Assembly: GCA_015487755.1 (NCBI GenBank)
Contig: WFPG01000137.1
Span: 1 to 10,047, forward strand
DNA length: 10,047 nt
DNA from: Acidobacteriota bacterium
Lineage (GTDB): Bacteria; Acidobacteriota; Holophagae; Thermotomaculales; Thermotomaculaceae
Reading direction: 5' to 3'
Of the stretch, positions 6,930-10,047 are shown in pieces (within the stretch, counting starts at the first letter, position 1; each line of letters starts with the position of its first letter). A model generated the notes under the pieces. That model searched no databases and was not told the origin of the DNA. It saw only the letters and a program-made list of their open reading frames with translations. Position numbers and translations under genes: made by a program.

Positions 6930-8192
6930 TTAATCAATCCCGACTATTTTTTTATACCCCATAGGAAATCTGTCTGTAAGGGCTGTCACCTTTTCTTTGA
7001 TTTTAGCAAGGTAAGATTCGTCCTCGGTATGTTTTAAAGCATCTACAATGTATTCGGCTATTTCTTCCATTTCTTTTTCTTTCATACCCCTTGTGGTAAC
7101 CGCAGGTGTTCCTATCCTTATTCCGCTTGCAATAAGAGGCTTGTTTTTATCAAAAGGAATAGTGTTTTTGTTAACCGTTATTCCTGCAAGGTCAAGGGCT
7201 TTTTCGGCAACTTTTCCCGTTAACCCGATTGAGGTAACATCAACAAGCATTAGGTGGTTGTCAGTGCCGCCTGAAACTATCCTTAAACCTCTGTCCGCAA
7301 GCTCTTGAGCAAGTTTTTTGGCATTTGCCTTAACCTGTTTCTGATACTGCTTGAATTCTTCAGTCATAGCCTCTTTTAATGCAACCGCTTTTGCAGCAAC
7401 TATATGAACAAGGGGGCCTCCCTGAATACCTGGGAAAAGGTTTCTGTTTAAATCTTTCTTATATTCTTCTTTGCAGAGAATCAAACCGCCTCTCGGGCCT
7501 CTTAATGTTTTGTGGGTAGTTGTCGTAACAAAGTCTGCATAAGGCACAGGTGAAGGGTGTTCTCCCGCAGCAACAAGCCCTGCAATATGAGCCATGTCAA
7601 CCACCAGATATGCGCCGACTTCATCTGCTATTTCCCTGAATTTTTTAAAGTCTAAAATTCGCGGATATGCACTTGCGCCTGCAATAATAAGTTTAGGCTT
7701 TTCCCTCTTCGCAGTTTCCATTAACTCGTTATAATCTATCATTTCTGTTTCTTTGTTCACAGTGTAAGACGCAACCTCAAAAAACCTTCCCGAAAAGCTC
7801 AAAGGGTGTCCGTGAGTTAAGTGGCCGCCATGGGATAAATCCATTCCGAGGATTTTGTCTCCCGGGTTTAATACAGTAAAGTAAACAGCCATATTTGCCT
7901 GAGAACCGGAGTGAGGCTGAACATTTGCATGGTCGGCACCGAACAATTCTTTAGCCCTCTCCCTTGCAAGCCTTTCAACAACATCGGTAAATTCGCATCC
8001 GCCGTAATACCTTCTTCCGGGATAGCCTTCCGCATATTTGTTGGTAAAAACAGAACCTGCCATTTCTAAAACCGCTTCAGAAACATAGTTTTCGGAAGCA
8101 ATTAACTCAAGGTTATTTTCTTGCCTTAATGTTTCCCCCACCAAAGCCTCAAATGCTTCAGGGTCAACTTTTTTCAATGCTTCAATCTTCAT
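6930..8192 (-). CDS. glyA: serine hydroxymethyltransferase
   Basis: This cytoplasmic PLP enzyme interconverts serine plus tetrahydrofolate with glycine plus 5,10-methylene-tetrahydrofolate, the main source of one-carbon units. The 420 residues are the standard bacterial length. Recognisable segments are LIASEN (30-35), the [17 protein letters not shown] stretch (51-67), PHSGSQAN (93-100), [10 protein letters not shown] (119-128), the PLP-contacting DMAHIAGL (D199, H202) and the Schiff-base lysine K228 in [15 protein letters not shown], followed by [10 protein letters not shown] (251-260). The ATG follows AAGGAG with a normal gap. The rpiB stop is 12 nt upstream and comEB begins 1 nt after the glyA stop. 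An rpiB-glyA-dCMP deaminase arrangement fits linked one-carbon and nucleotide metabolism. No unusual residue changes were seen at the active site. Confidence 0.98.
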   Translation of the reverse strand: MKIEALKKVDPEAFEALVGETLRQENNLELIASENYVSEAVLEMAGSVFTNKYAEGYPGRRYYGGCEFTDVVERLARERAKELFGADHANVQPHSGSQANMAVYFTVLNPGDKILGMDLSHGGHLTHGHPLSFSGRFFEVASYTVNKETEMIDYNELMETAKREKPKLIIAGASAYPRILDFKKFREIADEVGAYLVVDMAHIAGLVAAGEHPSPVPYADFVTTTTHKTLRGPRGGLILCKEEYKKDLNRNLFPGIQGGPLVHIVAAKAVALKEAMTEEFKQYQKQVKANAKKLAQELADRGLRIVSGGTDNHLMLVDVTSIGLTGKVAEKALDLAGITVNKNTIPFDKNKPLIASGIRIGTPAVTTRGMKEKEMEEIAEYIVDALKHTEDESYLAKIKEKVTALTDRFPMGYKKIVGID

Positions 8193-8204
8193 GGTTTTCT
8201 CCTT

Positions 8205-8645
8205 TTAAGAATTTTCTATATCCTTTATTTTATTAATCCTTCTCAAATGCCTTCCGCCTTCAAATTTACTTTCCAGAAAGTTGTCTATAATGTCTTTTGC
8301 GGTCTCAATCCCTGTGGTTCTTCCCCCCATACAGATTATGTTTGCATTATTATGCTGCTTTGCAAGCCTTGCCGTCAATCCGTCGTGACAGAGGGCAGCC
8401 CTTATGCCCTTGACCTTGTTTGCGGCTATAGAAATCCCTATCCCTGTTCCGCACATCAAAACCCCTAAATCATACTCACCATTTGAAACAGCCTTTGCTA
8501 CTCTTTCAGCGTAATCAGGGTAATCAACGCTTTCTTCCGAATAACAACCGAAATCTGAAATTTCATATCCTTTTTTTATTAAATATTCCTTAATCACTTC
8601 TTTTAGTTTGAATCCACCATGGTCAGAGCCTATTGCTATTTTCAT
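8205..8645 (-). CDS. rpiB: ribose-5-phosphate isomerase B
   Basis: This enzyme interconverts ribose 5-phosphate and ribulose 5-phosphate in the pentose phosphate pathway. The 146 residues match the RpiB/LacAB family. The start MKIAIGSDHGGFKLK is characteristic. The catalytic cysteine C65 lies in MCGTGIGISIAANK, and H9, H98 (KQHNNANII), R132 and R136 occupy the positions of the E. coli RpiB substrate-binding residues H10, H99, R133 and R137. The conserved D-P-D of VDYPDYA (40-46) is also present. The family includes allose-6-phosphate and galactose-6-phosphate isomerases, but the Cys65/His98 pair and the glyA neighbour favour ribose-5-phosphate. The ATG is 3 nt after the arcA stop, with GAGGT inside the arcA end, so the two genes are cotranscribed. 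Confidence 0.95.
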   Translation of the reverse strand: MKIAIGSDHGGFKLKEVIKEYLIKKGYEISDFGCYSEESVDYPDYAERVAKAVSNGEYDLGVLMCGTGIGISIAANKVKGIRAALCHDGLTARLAKQHNNANIICMGGRTTGIETAKDIIDNFLESKFEGGRHLRRINKIKDIENS

Positions 8646-8648
8646 TGC

Positions 8649-9908
8649 TTAACCTCTTATTTTTATAGGTTTTCTTTTCACAGGCATTGTCATACACCTA
8701 ACTCCCCCACCCCCTCTTGCAAGTTCAGCCCCTTCAATACCTATTGCTACTCTATCATATTGGGTTACATCTATTTTATCATTTATTACATCATTAACAT
8801 GAACAGTTTTAAACCCTGCCTTTTCAAGTTCTCTAAAAGTGTGGTAATTGCAGGCATAACCGATTATTTTACCCGGGGCAAAGGCAAAAAAGTTTGTCCC
8901 TGATAACCACTGCTCCCTTTTCTGATTAACCGGATCTGAACCTCCACAAATTATAGGTTCCAGTTTAACGCCTACTTTCTCTAAACCTTCAAGAAGAGAA
9001 CCTTCTTCTTTTATAGAAACCTCACCTGAAGGCTTTATATTAATATGGATAACCCTTAACTTTTCTTTTCCCAGAAGATAGGGATAATGGCATACGCATT
9101 TATCTTTATCAACCATTGTAAAAACCATGTCAAGGTGAATGGTGCTTCTTTCTTTAGGCAAAACAACGGCAAATATATGAAACTCCTCGTCAACAACTTC
9201 TTTTTTCATCCTTTCAACAAAGATATCTATGCTTGAGGGAGTCGTTCTTTCGCTTACACCAATTGCTACAACATCTTTATCAATAACAAGAAAATCTCCG
9301 CCTTCAATAGTTATTTTTTCATTTCCTTCCAGAATTCCGTCAAAAATAAATCCCTCGCTTTTAAATTCAGGGTGATGTTTATAGATAAACCTTGCTATTA
9401 CCGCTTCACCTATTCTAACTTTATTTGCCATAGAGCCTGTTATAACCTTTCCTCTAAAAACCACCGATATATCTCTTGTAAAATATAGATTGGGAAGGGG
9501 AGGGAGTGCATAAGTTTTATTGGATAAAAACTTTTCAAGAGTATCCTTTTTTTCTTTAACACCGTAAACAACGGCGTCGGCAAGTTCTTTTGCACTAAAA
9601 GACATTAAATAATCTGCCAAGTCAGCCCTTCCCTCAAGGCCGGTAATGGTAATGACAAAATCCCTTTTTACCTTTTCGTCGTTTAAAACATCTTTCAATA
9701 AATCTTTTAATTCATAAACCCTTGTTACTTTTTTAAGAACATTCTTTAACCCTTTATGGTCTTCCGCTACAACAGGCAAAGTCAGTATATCGTTATAGAG
9801 GACTTCCTGCGCCGTCTCAGGCGTCATCACCTCTATTTCTTTACCGGGCGAATGAATTACAACTTTCTCTAATATTCCTACTTCAGAGCAAACCCTTACA
9901 TTAGGCAT
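8649..9908 (-). CDS. arcA: arginine deiminase
   Basis: The enzyme hydrolyses arginine to citrulline and ammonia, the first step of the arginine deiminase (fermentative or acid-tolerance) pathway. The 419 residues match the family. The guanidino-modifying catalytic set is intact: D146 in YFTRD, E202 in IEGGD, H258 and D260 in IHLD, and the nucleophile C405 in GGGGVRCMTMPV, aligning with P. aeruginosa D166, E224, H278, D280 and C406. The N-terminus (SEVGILEKVVIHSPGKE, 8-24) is also typical. The ATG has AAGGGAG upstream with a 6-nt gap, and the leader is about 23 nt. It is promoter-proximal in unit 1. The usual partners arcB (ornithine carbamoyltransferase), arcC (carbamate kinase) and arcD (antiporter) are not adjacent on its downstream side. 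If present they are elsewhere or beyond position 10047. The upstream Crp/Fnr-type palindrome suggests control by anaerobiosis or another Crp-family signal. Confidence 0.97.
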   Translation of the reverse strand: MPNVRVCSEVGILEKVVIHSPGKEIEVMTPETAQEVLYNDILTLPVVAEDHKGLKNVLKKVTRVYELKDLLKDVLNDEKVKRDFVITITGLEGRADLADYLMSFSAKELADAVVYGVKEKKDTLEKFLSNKTYALPPLPNLYFTRDISVVFRGKVITGSMANKVRIGEAVIARFIYKHHPEFKSEGFIFDGILEGNEKITIEGGDFLVIDKDVVAIGVSERTTPSSIDIFVERMKKEVVDEEFHIFAVVLPKERSTIHLDMVFTMVDKDKCVCHYPYLLGKEKLRVIHINIKPSGEVSIKEEGSLLEGLEKVGVKLEPIICGGSDPVNQKREQWLSGTNFFAFAPGKIIGYACNYHTFRELEKAGFKTVHVNDVINDKIDVTQYDRVAIGIEGAELARGGGGVRCMTMPVKRKPIKIRG

Positions 9909-9937
9909 AAACTTCTCCCTTTACTTTTTTCTCCCTG

Positions 9938-9966
9938 ATTGTAAGAAAAAAAGAGATAAAGAGCAA
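9938..9966 (-). promoter_or_regulatory. promoter of the arcA-rpiB-glyA-comEB operon
   Basis: The minus strand has TTGCTC (9966-9961), a 17-bp spacer and TACAAT (9943-9938). The -10 is one mismatch from TATAAT and the -35 keeps the TTG. The predicted start near 9931 gives a short leader carrying the arcA ribosome site. The weaker -35 fits a promoter helped by an activator bound upstream. Confidence 0.65.
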
Positions 9967-9994
9967 CTCTAATATTTTTTATTAAAATTTTTAA

Positions 9995-10008
9995 GTGAGC
10001 ATTATCAC
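9995..10008. promoter_or_regulatory. Crp/Fnr-type palindrome upstream of the arcA promoter
   Basis: The plus strand reads GTGAGCATTATCAC, i.e. GTGA-N6-TCAC. Its centre (10001/10002) is about 70.5 bp upstream of the predicted start, close to the -71.5 class I position. Read on the minus strand, this site and the one at 6392-6405 share GGTGAT-N-A-NNN-TCACTT, 13 of 18 positions in the same orientation. Crp-family ArcR binds a comparable motif at the arc operon of Bacillus licheniformis. Confidence 0.55.
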
Positions 10009-10020
10009 CATTTATAAGTT

Positions 10021-10042
10021 TTACTGGTAATTTACCGTTAAT
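10021..10042. repeat. tandem 11-bp imperfect repeat containing a small palindrome
   Basis: TTACTGGTAAT (10021-10031) is followed directly by TTACCGTTAAT (10032-10042), with 9 of 11 bases identical. The junction also forms a GGTAA-T-TTACC inverted repeat (10026-10036). It lies 90-111 bp upstream of the predicted arcA start. It may be a second operator, or belong to a gene beyond the window edge. Confidence 0.35.
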
Positions 10043-10047
10043 TAAAC

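Noticed and set aside
6929..6937. Upstream TTG start of the dCMP deaminase overlapping glyA by 8 nt
   Set aside because: The ATG at 6928 gives the family-typical [10 protein letters not shown] start and sits one base after the glyA stop.
8619..8903. Plus-strand ORF antisense to arcA and the rpiB start (94 codons)
   Set aside because: It is a shadow of well-supported minus-strand genes and resembles no family.
1..10047. CRISPR array, insertion sequence, prophage, toxin-antitoxin or defence genes
   Set aside because: No regularly spaced repeats, transposase, integrase, nuclease or small paired ORFs were seen, and almost all sequence is accounted for by metabolic genes and one secreted protein.

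Overview
The window is an ordinary-looking chromosomal stretch from a diderm (Gram-negative-type) bacterium of fairly low GC, roughly 40% by eye. Every supportable gene lies on the minus strand, so transcription runs from high to low coordinates. An LptE-like lipoprotein gene directly behind leuS implies an outer membrane with lipopolysaccharide transport. The genus cannot be named from the sequence. A low-GC diderm lineage outside the Enterobacteria, such as an Acidobacteriota-, Deferribacterota- or Deltaproteobacteria-like group, is only a guess.

There are three transcription units. Unit 1 (9966 to 6464) is arcA-rpiB-glyA-comEB: arginine deiminase, ribose-5-phosphate isomerase B, serine hydroxymethyltransferase and dCMP deaminase. 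Gaps are 3, 12 and 1 nt. A promoter with 17-bp spacing precedes arcA, and upstream of it sits a GTGA-N6-TCAC palindrome of the Crp/Fnr type. Unit 2 (6352 to about 4272) is a single gene for a secreted, cysteine-containing 613-residue protein of unknown family. It has a near-consensus promoter, a leader of about 155 nt, a very strong Shine-Dalgarno sequence and a textbook UUCG-loop terminator. A second Crp/Fnr-type palindrome lies upstream of its promoter. Unit 3 (4258 to beyond position 1) is hemL-leuS-lptE: glutamate-1-semialdehyde aminomutase, leucyl-tRNA synthetase and an LptE-like lipoprotein cut by the window edge. These are packed with 0 nt and a 1-nt overlap behind their own extended -10 promoter.

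Unit 1 can be read as central one-carbon and nucleotide metabolism: glyA makes methylene-tetrahydrofolate, comEB makes dUMP for thymidylate synthesis, and rpiB supplies ribose phosphate. The catabolic enzyme arginine deiminase has been placed at its head. Unit 3 joins tetrapyrrole synthesis, tRNA charging and envelope assembly.

No mobile element, CRISPR array, rRNA or tRNA was seen. The most noteworthy points are the unrecognised, apparently well-expressed surface or secreted protein, and the pair of matching Crp/Fnr-like operators. These operators lie at helically compatible distances (about -70.5 and -81.5) upstream of two otherwise unrelated promoters. I see no defence or other exotic multi-gene system here.
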